From Micromonospora alfalfae (GTDB lineage Bacteria > Actinomycetota > Actinomycetes > Mycobacteriales > Micromonosporaceae), in the NCBI RefSeq assembly GCF_022230925.1, contig NZ_JAKKFH010000004.1, forward strand, positions 62,001-126,000: 64,000 nt of DNA, read 5' to 3'. Shown piece by piece: positions 51,827-60,407 of this stretch. The notes beneath the pieces were generated by a model. The model was not told the origin of the DNA, did no database searches, and was given only the letters and a program-made list of their open reading frames with translations. A program made the translations under genes and the position numbers. Numbering within the stretch: position 1 is the stretch's first letter; every line of letters begins with the position of its first letter.

Positions 51827-53107
51827 ATGCGGACGATGCGGAGTTGGTTCCGGGACACCACCGGCGGCCTACCGACCACCTTCTGGTACCTGTGGTCCGG
51901 CACTCTGATCAACCGACTCGGCTCGTTCGTCCTCGTCTTCCTCGCCATCTACCTGACACAGGAACGTGGCTTCTCGGCCTCGCAGGCCGGCCTGGTGATC
52001 GGCCTCTGGGGCGTTGGCGGGGCGTTCGGCACGACCGCCGGCGGCACTCTGGCCGACCGGTGGGGCCGCCGGCCGACACTGCTCACCGCCCACGTGGGCG
52101 CGGCGGTCATGATGCTCGGGCTCGGGCTGGCCCGGGATCTCTGGGCGGTGGCGCTGGGCGCGCTGCTGCTCGGCATGTTCGCCGAGGCGGCCCGGCCCGC
52201 GTTCGGGGCGATGATGATCGACGTGGTGCCGGCGAAGGACCGGCTTCGCGCCTTCTCGCTCAACTACTGGGCGATCAACCTCGGCTTCGCCTGCGCCGCC
52301 GTCCTCGCTGGCCTCGCCGCCCAGGCCGACTACCTGCTGCTGTTCGTGGTCGACGCGGCCACCATGCTGATCACCGCGCTGATCATCTTCAGCAAGGTGC
52401 CGGAGACCCGACAGGCCGGCCCGGCCGCCGACGTCACGGCAGCGGCGGCTCCACGTGGCGCGCTGCGCACGATCCTCACCGACCGGGTCTACCTCGGCTT
52501 CGTGGCACTCAACCTGTTCGCCGCGCTGGTGTTCCTCCAGCACATCTCGATGCTGCCGATCGCGATGGGCGACGACGGCCTGAGCCCCGCCACGTACGGC
52601 TCGGTGATCGCGCTCAACGGCATCCTCATCGTGGTCGGACAGCTCTTCGTGCCCCGACTGATCCGGGGCCGGAGCCGCTCACACGTGCTCGCGCTGGCAT
52701 CCGTGGTGATGGGCGTGGGATTCGGGCTGACCGCGTTCGCCGGCACCCCGTGGTTCTACGGGCTGACGGTGCTGATCTGGACGGTCGGCGAGATGCTGAA
52801 CTCGCCCTCCAACTCCACGCTGATCGCCGAACTGTCCCCGGCCGAACTGCGCGGTCGGTACCAGGGCGTGTTCTCCCTCTCGTGGCAGATCGCCGGGGCC
52901 AGCGCGCCGATCCTCGGTGGCCTGGTGCGTGAGCACGCCGGTAACGACACCCTCTGGTACGGCTGCGCCGCGCTCGGCCTCCTGACCGCCGTGGCCCACC
53001 TGGTGTCCGGGCCGGCCCGGGAACGGCGCGCGACCGCGCTGCGCCGCTCCGGTGAGGCACTCGCACCGGCCACCGCGTCCCGTGCGCCACAGCCCGCCGA
53101 GGCGTAA
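51827..53107 (+). CDS. MFS transporter, copy 1 (426 aa)
   Basis: Twelve-helix major-facilitator protein of the drug-exporter type. It starts MRTMRSWFRDTTGGLPTTFWYLWSGTLINRLGSF; the loop 2-3 signature is GGTLADRWGRRPTL. Conserved family pieces in the second half include PRLIRGRSRSHVLALASVV and STLIAELSPAELRGRYQGVF. ATG 51827 is preferred over a TTG at 51809. A close paralogue follows 74 bases downstream in the same direction, sharing the unusual N-terminus; the pair arose by duplication. The substrate is unknown. Confidence 0.92.
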   Translation: MRTMRSWFRDTTGGLPTTFWYLWSGTLINRLGSFVLVFLAIYLTQERGFSASQAGLVIGLWGVGGAFGTTAGGTLADRWGRRPTLLTAHVGAAVMMLGLGLARDLWAVALGALLLGMFAEAARPAFGAMMIDVVPAKDRLRAFSLNYWAINLGFACAAVLAGLAAQADYLLLFVVDAATMLITALIIFSKVPETRQAGPAADVTAAAAPRGALRTILTDRVYLGFVALNLFAALVFLQHISMLPIAMGDDGLSPATYGSVIALNGILIVVGQLFVPRLIRGRSRSHVLALASVVMGVGFGLTAFAGTPWFYGLTVLIWTVGEMLNSPSNSTLIAELSPAELRGRYQGVFSLSWQIAGASAPILGGLVREHAGNDTLWYGCAALGLLTAVAHLVSGPARERRATALRRSGEALAPATASRAPQPAEA

Positions 53108-53149
53108 TGAGTGGCGCGGCGGTGCCGGAGTTCCTACTGTGCAGTGGAA

Positions 53150-53170
53150 ACAGTTAACAATCTAAACTGT
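53150..53170. promoter_or_regulatory. candidate operator between the MFS paralogues
   Basis: ACAGTT and AACTGT flank 9 bases in an AT-rich patch (53150-53170) just before the GGGAGG site of the second MFS gene. It may be a regulator site or part of a promoter specific to the second copy. Confidence 0.35.
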
Positions 53171-53181
53171 CGGGAGGTCGG

Positions 53182-54477
53182 GTGCACGCCCTGCGGCGCT
53201 GGTGGCACGACACCGCAGGCGGACTACCCGCCACCTTCTGGTACCTCTGGGCCGGCCTGCTGATCAACCGGGCCGGCGCGTTCGCCATGCTGTTCCTCTC
53301 GCTCTACCTCACCGACGTACGCGGCGCGAGCGAAGGGCTGGCCGGCACCGTGGTCGGCGCGTACGGGGCCGGCGGAGCGGCCGGAGTGCTCCTCGGCGGG
53401 GTGCTCGCCGACCGGTGGGGACGCCGGGCGACCCTGCTCGCCGCACACCTGGCCACTGTCGGCCTGATGGTGGCGCTCGCCTTCACCCGCCCCCTGCTGC
53501 TGATCGCGATGCTCTCCGCGCTGATCGGCGTGGTCCACTCGATGCCCAGCCCGGCGTTCGTGGCGGCGATCGTCGACGTGGTGCCCGCCGAACGCCGCTC
53601 GCGGGCGTTCAACCTTCAGTTCTGGGCGTTCAACCTCGGCATGGCTGTCGCCTCGCTGCTCGCCGGGGTCCTGGCCGAGGCCAGCTTCACCGCGCTGTTC
53701 CTTGTCGACGCGGGCGCCACACTGACCGCCGCCGCCGTGATCGCCTGGAAGGTGCCCGAAACCCTGCGGCTGACCCGACCAGCGGCAGGCCCACCGCCCG
53801 TCACAGTCGCGGCACCGAAATCCATCCGGGCCCGTCGGCCCGGACTGCACACGGCGCTCACCGACCGCACCTTCCTGGTCTTCGTCGGGCTCACCTTCGT
53901 GCTCGCCGTACTCACCATGCAGACGTCGACCATCATGCCGCTGGCAATGCGCGCGGACGGCCTCGGACCATCGGCGTACGGGCTGGTGGTGGCGCTCGGC
54001 GGCGCGCTGATCGTGGTCGGGCAGTTGTTCGTGCCCCGGCTGATCGACAGGCACCGCAAGCATGTGGTGCTGTCCGCCTCCACGGCGCTGCTCGCACTCG
54101 GTTTCGGGGCGCTCGCCATCGCCGACGAACTCGCCATCTACCTGGGTGCCGCTGTGATCTGGACGGTCGGCTCGATGCTCGCCGCCCCGCCCAACGCGCA
54201 GATCAACACGGACCTGGCGCCACCGCAGCTACGAGCGCGCTACCAGTCGGTCTTCTACCTGACGTTCCCAGCCGCGGCGTTCGTCGCGCCCACCCTCGGC
54301 GGGGTGAGCCTCCAGCACCTCGGCGACCGGCACTGGTTGATCGTGGGCGGGCTGGGTCTGCTGGCCGCGCTCGGACACCTGCTCGCCGGGCCACCCCGGG
54401 AGCGGCACGTCGCCGCCCTGCGCCGGGTCGTCGACCCGGAGCCGACGGCCCCCGCAGACCGCGTACCGGTCGGCTAA
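53182..54477 (+). CDS. MFS transporter, copy 2 (431 aa)
   Basis: Paralogue of the preceding gene. Same N-terminal pattern (MHALRRWWHDTAGGLPATFWYLWAGLLINRAGAF), loop signature GGVLADRWGRRATL, a domain-joining loop, PRLIDRHRKHVVLSAST and NAQINTDLAPPQLRARYQSVF. Divergence is considerable, so the two may export different compounds or form a functional pair. GTG 53182 follows CGGGAGG. A strong terminator follows. Confidence 0.92.
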   Translation: MHALRRWWHDTAGGLPATFWYLWAGLLINRAGAFAMLFLSLYLTDVRGASEGLAGTVVGAYGAGGAAGVLLGGVLADRWGRRATLLAAHLATVGLMVALAFTRPLLLIAMLSALIGVVHSMPSPAFVAAIVDVVPAERRSRAFNLQFWAFNLGMAVASLLAGVLAEASFTALFLVDAGATLTAAAVIAWKVPETLRLTRPAAGPPPVTVAAPKSIRARRPGLHTALTDRTFLVFVGLTFVLAVLTMQTSTIMPLAMRADGLGPSAYGLVVALGGALIVVGQLFVPRLIDRHRKHVVLSASTALLALGFGALAIADELAIYLGAAVIWTVGSMLAAPPNAQINTDLAPPQLRARYQSVFYLTFPAAAFVAPTLGGVSLQHLGDRHWLIVGGLGLLAALGHLLAGPPRERHVAALRRVVDPEPTAPADRVPVG

Positions 54478-54486
54478 CCGACGCAA

Positions 54487-54522
54487 AGCGCCCACCACGT
54501 CCCTGAGGTCGTGGTGGGCGCT
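54487..54522 (+). terminator. terminator of the MFS pair
   Basis: AGCGCCCACCACG (54487-54499) with its exact complement at 54510-54522 and a 10-base loop, 10 bases after the stop codon. Confidence 0.8.
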
Positions 54523-54596
54523 CGCCGGCGGGGCCGGCGGCGGCGGGCAACACTCACCCCCGTAAGCATCGCCCGCTCACGCCGCCGGTCCAAACA

Positions 54597-54776
54597 GGTG
54601 GGAACCGTCCCCCAACGGTTATTCCACCCGTCCCCTCGCGCCTCGTCTGGTGCGCGGATCTGATCGATCCGCCGCTCCCCCGAACGTTTCCAAACGTGGC
54701 GCGGTGCAATAAAGCTAGTTCGCCCGGATTCTGGATTCAACCCAGAACGGCTGTCTCGCCGGTCACAACTGGCGAG
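54597..54776. ncRNA. structured intergenic region, candidate small RNA
   Basis: The 320-base convergent gap after the MFS terminator holds at least five hairpins: GGTGG/AACCGT with a CCCCCA loop (54597-54628), GCGGATC (54654-54672), ACGTTT-CC-AAACGT (54684-54697), TTCTGG/CCAGAA (54729-54747) and CTCGCC/GGCGAG (54755-54776). Two C5 runs recall the actinobacterial 6C RNA but fall short of its six Cs. It is less GC-rich than neighbours. The strand is undetermined, and no protein gene is convincing. Confidence 0.3.
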
Positions 54777-54842
54777 TATCCGCTGCTCCGGCCTCGTCCG
54801 TTGGCAACAGCTGGGTACCCGTCGGCCATTCCCGCAAACACC

Positions 54843-56024
54843 TCAACCGTCTTCCCGATCGGGTGACTCGGTCCGGAAGAAGCTGCTCTGGCGGCCGTTC
54901 CGCAACTGCTCCTGATAAATCAGGTTCAGCCGCCGCAGGTCAAACGTGTAGAACCACTCATCCCAGGTGATCTCGCGAATCCGGCTGCTTTCCCGGTATC
55001 CGGGAATGTTGAAGGTCAACACACCCGCCCGGCCATCCCGCTCGGTGCCGGCGATGGTCGCCGGCCTGGCCCCGCGTTCCCGGGCCCACCGCTGGATCAC
55101 CTCGTGGTTCGCCGTGATCAAACTCCGTCCCGGCCGCTCCGGTCGGTCACTGATCGACGAGATCACCTGCGAACTGCGGACCGACCGCCCCGTACCCCGT
55201 CCGGTCCGGATCCCGCCGGCCGCCGTCGCGCCACCGGTCGACGGCGTCAACGTGCGCTTCGCCGCCGTGCTCTTCGCCGGTGCTGTGCGCTTCGCCGTCG
55301 TACGCTTCGCCGCCGTGCTCTTCGCCGGTGTCGTGCGCTTCGCCGCCGCACTCCTGGCCGGTGTCGCGCGCTTCGCCGCCGGCCGCGCCGGTGCCTTCTT
55401 CGCCGGCGCCTTCCGCGCGGGTGCCGTACGCGCCGTCGCCGTCTTGCGGGCCGCCGTGGTCTTCCGCGCCGCCGCGGTCTTGCGGGCGGCGGTGGTCTTC
55501 CGGGCGGCGGTGGTCCTGCTCGCGGCCGTGGTCTTGCGGGCGGCCGTCGACGTCGCCGCTGTGGTCCTCTTCGCAGCGGTCGCCTTCTTCGCCGGCGCCC
55601 TCTTCGCCGCCGCCGTCGACTTCCGCCCGGCGGTCGCCTTCGTTGCGGCGGCCCGCTTCGCGGGCGCGCTCTTGTTCGCCGGCGCGGCCTTCGCGCGGCT
55701 CGACGCCGGCCTGGCCGCCGACTTCTTGGTGGCGGCGGCACGACCCGCCGACGCCCTGGTGCCGGCGGCCCGGCCCGACGGGCCGGTGCTGCTCCGACCC
55801 GCGCCGGCCCGCATCGAGCGCACCAACTGTTTCACCAGCTCCGGCTTGCGCAGTGCGGAGATCCCGGAGACCCCGCGTTTGCGCAACTGCCCGCGGATGT
55901 CGTCCACCCGCATCCGGGAAATCTCCGACTCGGAGACTCCGGGCGTTCCCGGCGTCTGGTTGCCGGCCTGTCGCTTGGTCCTGGTCGCAGTCGCGCCGCG
56001 ACCTGAGCTGTTCCGCTGAGCCAT
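54843..56024 (-). CDS. histone H1-like SAP-domain protein (393 aa)
   Basis: Likely nucleoid-associated. Residues about 30-70 form a SAP/Rho-N-like helix-extended-helix (RMRVDDIRGQLRKRGVSGISALRKPELVKQLVRSM). Residues about 75-270 are Ala/Lys/Arg/Thr repeats of H1 type (KRAPAKKATAAKRTTAA, ARKTTAARKTAAARKTTA). The C-terminal about 110 residues form a globular conserved part (SLITANHEVIQRWARERGARP, ITWDEWFYTFDLRRLNLIYQEQL). ATG 56024 is the start that matches the first ordered residues. The repeats probably bind DNA non-specifically; the C-terminal domain has no known role to me. Confidence 0.85.
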   Translation of the reverse strand: MAQRNSSGRGATATRTKRQAGNQTPGTPGVSESEISRMRVDDIRGQLRKRGVSGISALRKPELVKQLVRSMRAGAGRSSTGPSGRAAGTRASAGRAAATKKSAARPASSRAKAAPANKSAPAKRAAATKATAGRKSTAAAKRAPAKKATAAKRTTAATSTAARKTTAASRTTAARKTTAARKTAAARKTTAARKTATARTAPARKAPAKKAPARPAAKRATPARSAAAKRTTPAKSTAAKRTTAKRTAPAKSTAAKRTLTPSTGGATAAGGIRTGRGTGRSVRSSQVISSISDRPERPGRSLITANHEVIQRWARERGARPATIAGTERDGRAGVLTFNIPGYRESSRIREITWDEWFYTFDLRRLNLIYQEQLRNGRQSSFFRTESPDREDG

Positions 56025-56135
56025 GGGACGCTCCGCTCCTTGGCACTCCGTCATCGGCGCGCGGGGGTCCCTTGCCGCACCGCGCGGTGCGGCATACCCG
56101 TCAGGAGCACTCCGAACCACAGTCAACTCGCCATG

Positions 56136-56207
56136 GTCGTGCTGGAACCAGGATCGAGTGGCATCGCCGCGTCGGCGACACCACTACTTCCTGGTTCGAG
56201 CACGATC
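56136..56207. repeat. imperfect inverted repeat upstream of the H1-like gene
   Basis: Left arm 56136-56161 (GTCGTGCTGGAACCAGGATC...) pairs with right arm 56181-56207 (CCACTACTTCCTGGTTCGAG...), roughly 20 of 26 positions. The 250-base gap 56025-56274 holds this and no gene that I can support. Confidence 0.55.
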
Positions 56208-56274
56208 TTCCGGCGGGGGCGGGCGCGGGGGCGGCGCGGGCGCGGGCACCGCTTGCCGGCGCGCGGGCCCGGGA

Positions 56275-56799
56275 TCAGGTCGGGTCGGGGCCGGCGCCGG
56301 AGGGCTCGAAGAGGTGGGCGAAGGCGGCCAGGTTGGCTGTCGACTCGCCCCGCTTCACCCGCCACTCGTACTCCCGCCGGATCGAACTGCCGAAGCCGAT
56401 CTCCAGCATCGTGTCGAACGACTCGTCGGCGTACGTGAGCACCGCGCCGAACAGTCGATCCAACTCGTCGGCGTCCACGCCGGCCGGGTTGACCCGACCG
56501 GTCAGGTACACGTCGCCGACCGCGTCGGTGGAGAAGGAGACCCCGTACATCCGGGCGTTGCGCTGCAACAGCCAGGCCCACAGCTCCTCGCGGCGCTCGT
56601 CCGGCTGACGCATCACGAACGCTTCGATCCGCAACGCGTGCTCGCCGACGATCAGGTTGCAGATCGTCTTGAGCTTGTGGGTGCCCGGCAGCGTCACCGC
56701 GTACGAGCCGGGGCCGGTCGACTCCCAGGCCAGGTCCCGCTCGGCACAGACCGACTCGATCAGGGTCGCAAGATCGCTCTTCGGGCTCACCGGACCCAC
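56275..56799 (-). CDS. YbjN domain protein (174 aa)
   Basis: YbjN/T3SS-chaperone-like fold: LIESVCAERDLAWESTGPGSYAVTLPGTHKLKTICNLIVGEHALRIEAFVMRQPDE, then LLQRNARMYGVSFSTDAVGDVYLTGRV and the helical end RLFGAVLTYADESFDTMLEIGF. Actinobacterial members commonly sit next to mshA, as here (96 bases). Function unknown; E. coli YbjN affects motility and stress. Confidence 0.9.
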   Translation of the reverse strand: MGPVSPKSDLATLIESVCAERDLAWESTGPGSYAVTLPGTHKLKTICNLIVGEHALRIEAFVMRQPDERREELWAWLLQRNARMYGVSFSTDAVGDVYLTGRVNPAGVDADELDRLFGAVLTYADESFDTMLEIGFGSSIRREYEWRVKRGESTANLAAFAHLFEPSGAGPDPT

Positions 56800-56837
56800 T
56801 CTACGACCGACCCGGCTCGCGCACCGGGTGACGACGG

Positions 56838-56928
56838 GCTCCCCCCCGGGTCACCAGGAACAGGAGAGCGCCGGGCCACCCGCGCTCCCCCCGGGTCACC
56901 AGGAACAGGAGAGCGCCGGGCCACCCGC
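56838..56928. repeat. 46/45-bp tandem duplication at the mshA 3' end
   Basis: Bases 56838-56883 and 56884-56928 are identical except for one C in a C-run. The second copy carries the mshA stop and last codons; the first lies just beyond it. Confidence 0.9.
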
Positions 56929-58260
56929 CAGGTCGGCAGCGAGCCGGGCACGGTGCCCGGCGATCGCCTCGCCGTAGACCCCGAGCAGACCGGCGACCGT
57001 ACGGTCCCAGGAGAAGTGCCGGGCGTGCTGCTCGGCGCCTCGGGCCAGCACCGAGCGCAGCGCCCGGTTCGGCAGCAGGTCAGCCATCGCACGGGCCCAG
57101 TCGACCGGGTCGTGACCGTCGATCAGCACCCCACTGACCTGGTCCCGGACGGCGGTGACCAGCCCTCCGACGGCGGCGGCCAGCACCGGCGTACCGCAGG
57201 CCTGCGCCTCTAGGGCGACCAGCCCGAACGATTCGTTGTGCGACGGCACCGCGACCAGGTCCGCCGCCCGGAACAGGGCCGGAAGGTCGTCCCCGGTGAG
57301 CGGCGGCAGGAACCGCACCCCGTCGCTGACCCCGAGCTTGGCGGCCAACTCGATCAGGGCGGTCGGCCGATCCAGCCCACTGCCGCTGGGCCCGCCGCAG
57401 ATCACCACCGTCACCTGATCGGCCAACGCCGGATCGCGCTCACGCAACGCGGCGATCGCGCGGATCAGCACGTCGGGGGCCTTGAGCGGCTGGATCCGAC
57501 CGACGAAGGCAACCACGTACCCGTCGACTGGAAGCCCCAGCCGGCGACGGGTCTGGCGGGCCGCCGCGGACCTGTCGCCCGGCGCGGGCCGGAACCGGGC
57601 CAGGTCGACACCCGGCTGCACGACGGACACCCGGGTCGGATCGGCGTCGTACCGGTCGAGTAGGTCGCTGGCCTCGAACCGGGTGTTGGCGACCAACCGG
57701 TCCGCCTCGGCGACCACCTGTTCCTCGCCGATGACCCGGGCCTTGGGCTCCGGCCTGTCACCGGCCGCGAGCTGGGCGTTCTTGACCTTCGCCAGGGTGT
57801 GCGCGGTGTGCACCAGCGGCACCCCCCAGCGCTCCTTGGCCAGCCAGCCGACCTGGCCGGAGAGCCAGTAGTGGGAGTGGATCAGGTCGTAGTGGCCGGG
57901 CGGACGGGACGCCTCGGCGCGCAGCACCCCCGCGGTGAAGGCGCAGAGCTGACCGGGCAGCTCCTCCTTGGTGAGGCCCTCCAGGGGGCCGGAGGTGATG
58001 TGCCGAACCTGCACTCCGGGCGCCATCTCGACCACCGGGGGAAGGTCACCGGCGGTGGCCCGGGTGAAGATCTCCACCTCCACGTTGGCCTCGGCGAGAC
58101 GCCGAGCCACTTCGAGGATGTAGACGTTCATTCCGCCGGCATCACCCGTGCCGGGCTGGTGCAGGGGGGAGGTGTGTACCGACAGGGTGGCGATGCGGCG
58201 CGGCCGGGGCCACGGCTGGGCACCTCGCTGACGCCCGACACCGGTGTGCATATCCGCCAC
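56896..58260 (-). CDS. mshA: D-inositol-3-phosphate glycosyltransferase (454 aa)
   Basis: First step of mycothiol synthesis: transfers GlcNAc from UDP-GlcNAc to 1D-myo-inositol 3-phosphate. GT-B fold, GT4. N-terminal [33 protein letters not shown], with the GGMNVY loop typical of Msh[13 protein letters not shown], and C-terminal [19 protein letters not shown] and [24 protein letters not shown] with the nucleotide-binding E-x7-E. GTG 58260 follows AAGGAG with 5 bases spacing. The C-terminal end (GGPALSCSW) lies in a tandemly duplicated 45-bp stretch. Confidence 0.95.
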   Translation of the reverse strand: MADMHTGVGRQRGAQPWPRPRRIATLSVHTSPLHQPGTGDAGGMNVYILEVARRLAEANVEVEIFTRATAGDLPPVVEMAPGVQVRHITSGPLEGLTKEELPGQLCAFTAGVLRAEASRPPGHYDLIHSHYWLSGQVGWLAKERWGVPLVHTAHTLAKVKNAQLAAGDRPEPKARVIGEEQVVAEADRLVANTRFEASDLLDRYDADPTRVSVVQPGVDLARFRPAPGDRSAAARQTRRRLGLPVDGYVVAFVGRIQPLKAPDVLIRAIAALRERDPALADQVTVVICGGPSGSGLDRPTALIELAAKLGVSDGVRFLPPLTGDDLPALFRAADLVAVPSHNESFGLVALEAQACGTPVLAAAVGGLVTAVRDQVSGVLIDGHDPVDWARAMADLLPNRALRSVLARGAEQHARHFSWDRTVAGLLGVYGEAIAGHRARLAADLAGGPALSCSW

Positions 58261-58465
58261 ATCCGCTCCTTCTTCACGGTTGATGCCGTCTCGCACGACC
58301 GGCGCTTCTCGGTCAACCTGTACGCCGGATGTCATCTTCCCCATCGGGCGTCGGAAATTCCCCGGCGCGGCCCCCCGGCGTGACGGACCTCATCACCGAA
58401 CGCCCGCCAATGGCCGCCGTACGCCCGCTCGGGGCGGGTCGGACGCCCGCTGTGACAATGGCCTG

Positions 58466-59227
58466 ATGACCTCAGTCGCCATCGTCACCGGAGCGTCCAG
58501 CGGGATCGGCGCGGCCACCGCCCGCCGGCTCGCCGCCGAGGGGTTCCACGTGCTCGCCGCCGCCCGCCGCGCCGAACGGCTCACCGACCTGGTCGCCGAG
58601 ATCACCGCCGCCGGCGGGCAGGCCACCGCCGTCACCTGCGACATCACCTCGGACGAGTCGGTGGCCCGGCTCGCCGAGGCCGCCGCCCAGGCACCCGGGC
58701 CGGTCACGCTCCTGGTCAACAACGCCGGCGGAGCGCGCGGGCTGGACCCGGTGGAGTCCGGCTCGGTCGCCGACTGGCAGTGGATGTACGACGTGAACGT
58801 ACTCGGCACCCTGCGGGTCACCCAGGCGCTGCTGCCGGCGCTGGAAGCCTCCGGCTCCGGCACCATCGTGGTGGTCTCCTCCACTGCCGGCCTGACCGTG
58901 TACGAGGGTGGGGGCGGCTACACCGCCGCGAAGCACGCGCAGACCGCCATCGCCGGCACGCTCCGCCTGGAGCTGTGTGGCCGGCCGCTGCGAGTCATCG
59001 AGATCGACCCGGGCATGGTGAAGACCGACGAGTTCGGGCTCGTCCGCTTCGAGGGCGACGCGGAACGGGCAGCCGCCGTCTACGCAGGGGTGCCGGGGCC
59101 ACTGGTCGCCGAGGACGTCGCCGACTGCATCGCCTGGTGCGCCACCCGTCCCGAGCACGTCAACATCGACCGGCTGGTGGTCCGGCCCCGGGCACAGGCC
59201 GCCCAGCACAAGGTGCACCGGGTCTAG
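58466..59227 (+). CDS. short-chain dehydrogenase/reductase (253 aa)
   Basis: Classical SDR of the YdfG/serine-dehydrogenase type. Cofactor loop VAIVTGASSGIGAATARRLA with ARR at the end of the second strand favouring NADP, NNAGGARGLD, catalytic Ser in VVVSSTAGLT, Tyr and Lys in YTAAKHAQ. The C-terminal GMVKTDEFGLVRFEGDAERA is typical. The substrate is unknown. The stop codon is part of the CTAG target duplication of a MITE, so insertion took place exactly there and left the protein intact. Confidence 0.93.
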   Translation: MTSVAIVTGASSGIGAATARRLAAEGFHVLAAARRAERLTDLVAEITAAGGQATAVTCDITSDESVARLAEAAAQAPGPVTLLVNNAGGARGLDPVESGSVADWQWMYDVNVLGTLRVTQALLPALEASGSGTIVVVSSTAGLTVYEGGGGYTAAKHAQTAIAGTLRLELCGRPLRVIEIDPGMVKTDEFGLVRFEGDAERAAAVYAGVPGPLVAEDVADCIAWCATRPEHVNIDRLVVRPRAQAAQHKVHRV

Positions 59228-59393
59228 GGCCTGTTTCATGAGGGCGGTCGAGCCGAGGCGGAGTCCGGGCGGCGACCCGGCAAGGCGCGGGTTTGGTCCG
59301 GATACCGGTGTCGTATCCGGACCAAACCGCAACGCCGCCGGTCGTCGTCCGGGCCCGCCGGAGGCCGGCCAGTTCTTATGGAACAGGCCCTAG
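59224..59393. mobile_element. 162-bp MITE, IS5-like, with CTAG target duplication
   Basis: Element 59228-59389: terminal repeats GGCCTGTTTCAT and ATGGAACAGGCC (one mismatch), flanked by CTAG at 59224-59227 and 59390-59393. CTAG fits the YTAR 4-base duplication of IS5-family elements. The centre has a long hairpin: GCGGGTTTGGTCCGGATAC and its complement around about 7 bases (59288-59332). No coding capacity, so it would need a transposase in trans. Confidence 0.8.
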
Positions 59394-59399
59394 CAGTGC

Positions 59400-59442
59400 T
59401 GCGCGAGGAGTGAGCCGGGTTTGCGAGCCCGCAGTCGCGAAC
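59400..59442 (+). repeat. MSARSEP-family repeat, copy A
   Basis: Sequence GCGCGAGGAGTGAGCC... matches copy B at 33535-33577 (about 37 of 42 positions in the reverse orientation). The family frame (ARSEPGLRARSRERRLTLRS) runs from here and stops at 59466-59468, overlapping the methyltransferase ATG as ATGA. Its own start seems lost, just after the MITE insertion point. Confidence 0.7.
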
Positions 59443-59464
59443 GGAGATTGACCTTGAGGTCGAC

Positions 59465-60253
59465 ATGAGCCCCGCGGCGCGGCGGCGGCCGTTCGGCGTG
59501 GTCACACGCGGCACGACGAACCCGAACCGCCTCCGTCGGGTGGACAACTGGATCGTCGCCACCTGCGCCGACCGGCTGTTGGCGGCGGACGACCCGCTGG
59601 TCGTCGACCTCGGCTACGGCGCCACCCCGGTGACCGCTGTGGAGTTGCGCGCTCGACTGGCCGCCGGGGTCCGTCCGGACGTACGGCTGGTCGGGTTGGA
59701 GATCGACGCCGCCCGGGTGGCCGCCGCGGCGCCGGCCGCCGACCCACCCGGGCTGACGTTCGCCAGGGGTGGGTTCGAGTTGGCCGGGCTCCGGCCGGTG
59801 CTGGTCCGCGCGTTCAACGTGCTGCGACAGTACGACGAGAGCGAGGTGGCCGAAGCCTGGCAGACGATGATCGCCGCGCTCGCCCCCGGCGGAGTGCTCG
59901 TCGAGGGCACGTGTGACGAGTTGGGGCGGCTCGCCAGTTGGCTGCTGATCGACGCCGACGGCCCGCAGACGCTGACCCTGGCCGCGAAGCTCACCACGCT
60001 GGGCAGCCCCGCCGAACTGGCCGAGCGACTACCCAAGGCACTGATCCACCGCAACGTTCCCGGTGAGCCGGTGCACGGGCTGATCCGCGCCCTGGACGAC
60101 GCCTGGCAGGCCGCCGCCCCGTACGCCACCTTCGGCCCCCGCCAACGCTGGCTGCACGCGGTGACCCGCCTCCGCGAAACGGGCTGGCCCATCCTCGGCA
60201 ACCCCACCCGCTGGCGCCAGGGCGAACTAACCCTCCCCTGGCCCCTCCCCTAA
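59465..60253 (+). CDS. class I SAM-dependent methyltransferase (262 aa)
   Basis: Rossmann-type methyltransferase: LVVDLGYGATPVTAVELRARL (SAM motif I, GYGATP form), VRLVGLEIDAARVAAA (acidic end of strand 2), LVRAFNVLRQYDESEVAEAWQTM and LAPGGVLVEGTCDELGR. The N-terminal MSPAARRRPFGVVTRGTTNPNRLRRVDNWI is typical of this actinobacterial orphan family. The substrate is unknown. Its start overlaps by ATGA the stop of a repeat-encoded frame. It was probably in a unit with the SDR before the MITE insertion. Confidence 0.88.
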   Translation: MSPAARRRPFGVVTRGTTNPNRLRRVDNWIVATCADRLLAADDPLVVDLGYGATPVTAVELRARLAAGVRPDVRLVGLEIDAARVAAAAPAADPPGLTFARGGFELAGLRPVLVRAFNVLRQYDESEVAEAWQTMIAALAPGGVLVEGTCDELGRLASWLLIDADGPQTLTLAAKLTTLGSPAELAERLPKALIHRNVPGEPVHGLIRALDDAWQAAAPYATFGPRQRWLHAVTRLRETGWPILGNPTRWRQGELTLPWPLP

Positions 60254-60283
60254 CGGACCCCACAGGCCCCATGCCCACCACGC

Positions 60284-60354
60284 CGATCTTGCACTTTCGG
60301 TCGTTGATTCGCCCCTGTTGTGGCCGTTATGTCCCCGCAGAAACTGCAAGATCG
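60284..60354. repeat. 15-bp inverted repeat, GATCTTGCAC family, copy 2
   Basis: CGATCTTGCACTTTC (60284-60298) pairs with 60340-60354 with one mismatch; the loop is 41 bases. It shares arms, CCGTTAT and CCGCAG with copy 1 at 7873-7944 and likewise lies between convergent genes, C-rich on its left. Confidence 0.85.
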
Positions 60355-60366
60355 CGGGGGCAGGGA

Positions 60367-60407
60367 TGGGGGTGGGGTGGGGTGGGGTGGGGTGGGGTGG
60401 GGTGGGG
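60367..60407. repeat. (TGGGG)8 tract abutting the murB stop
   Basis: Eight TGGGG units (the first with an extra G) run directly into the murB stop codon (60408-60410). Four or more GGGG runs on the plus strand could form a G-quadruplex; the murB mRNA carries the C-rich complement. Confidence 0.8.

Noticed and set aside
54474..54740. 88-aa minus-strand frame in the convergent gap
   Set aside because: It runs through the MFS terminator and hairpins, is Arg-rich and lacks a ribosome site; it looks like a chance frame over a structured region.
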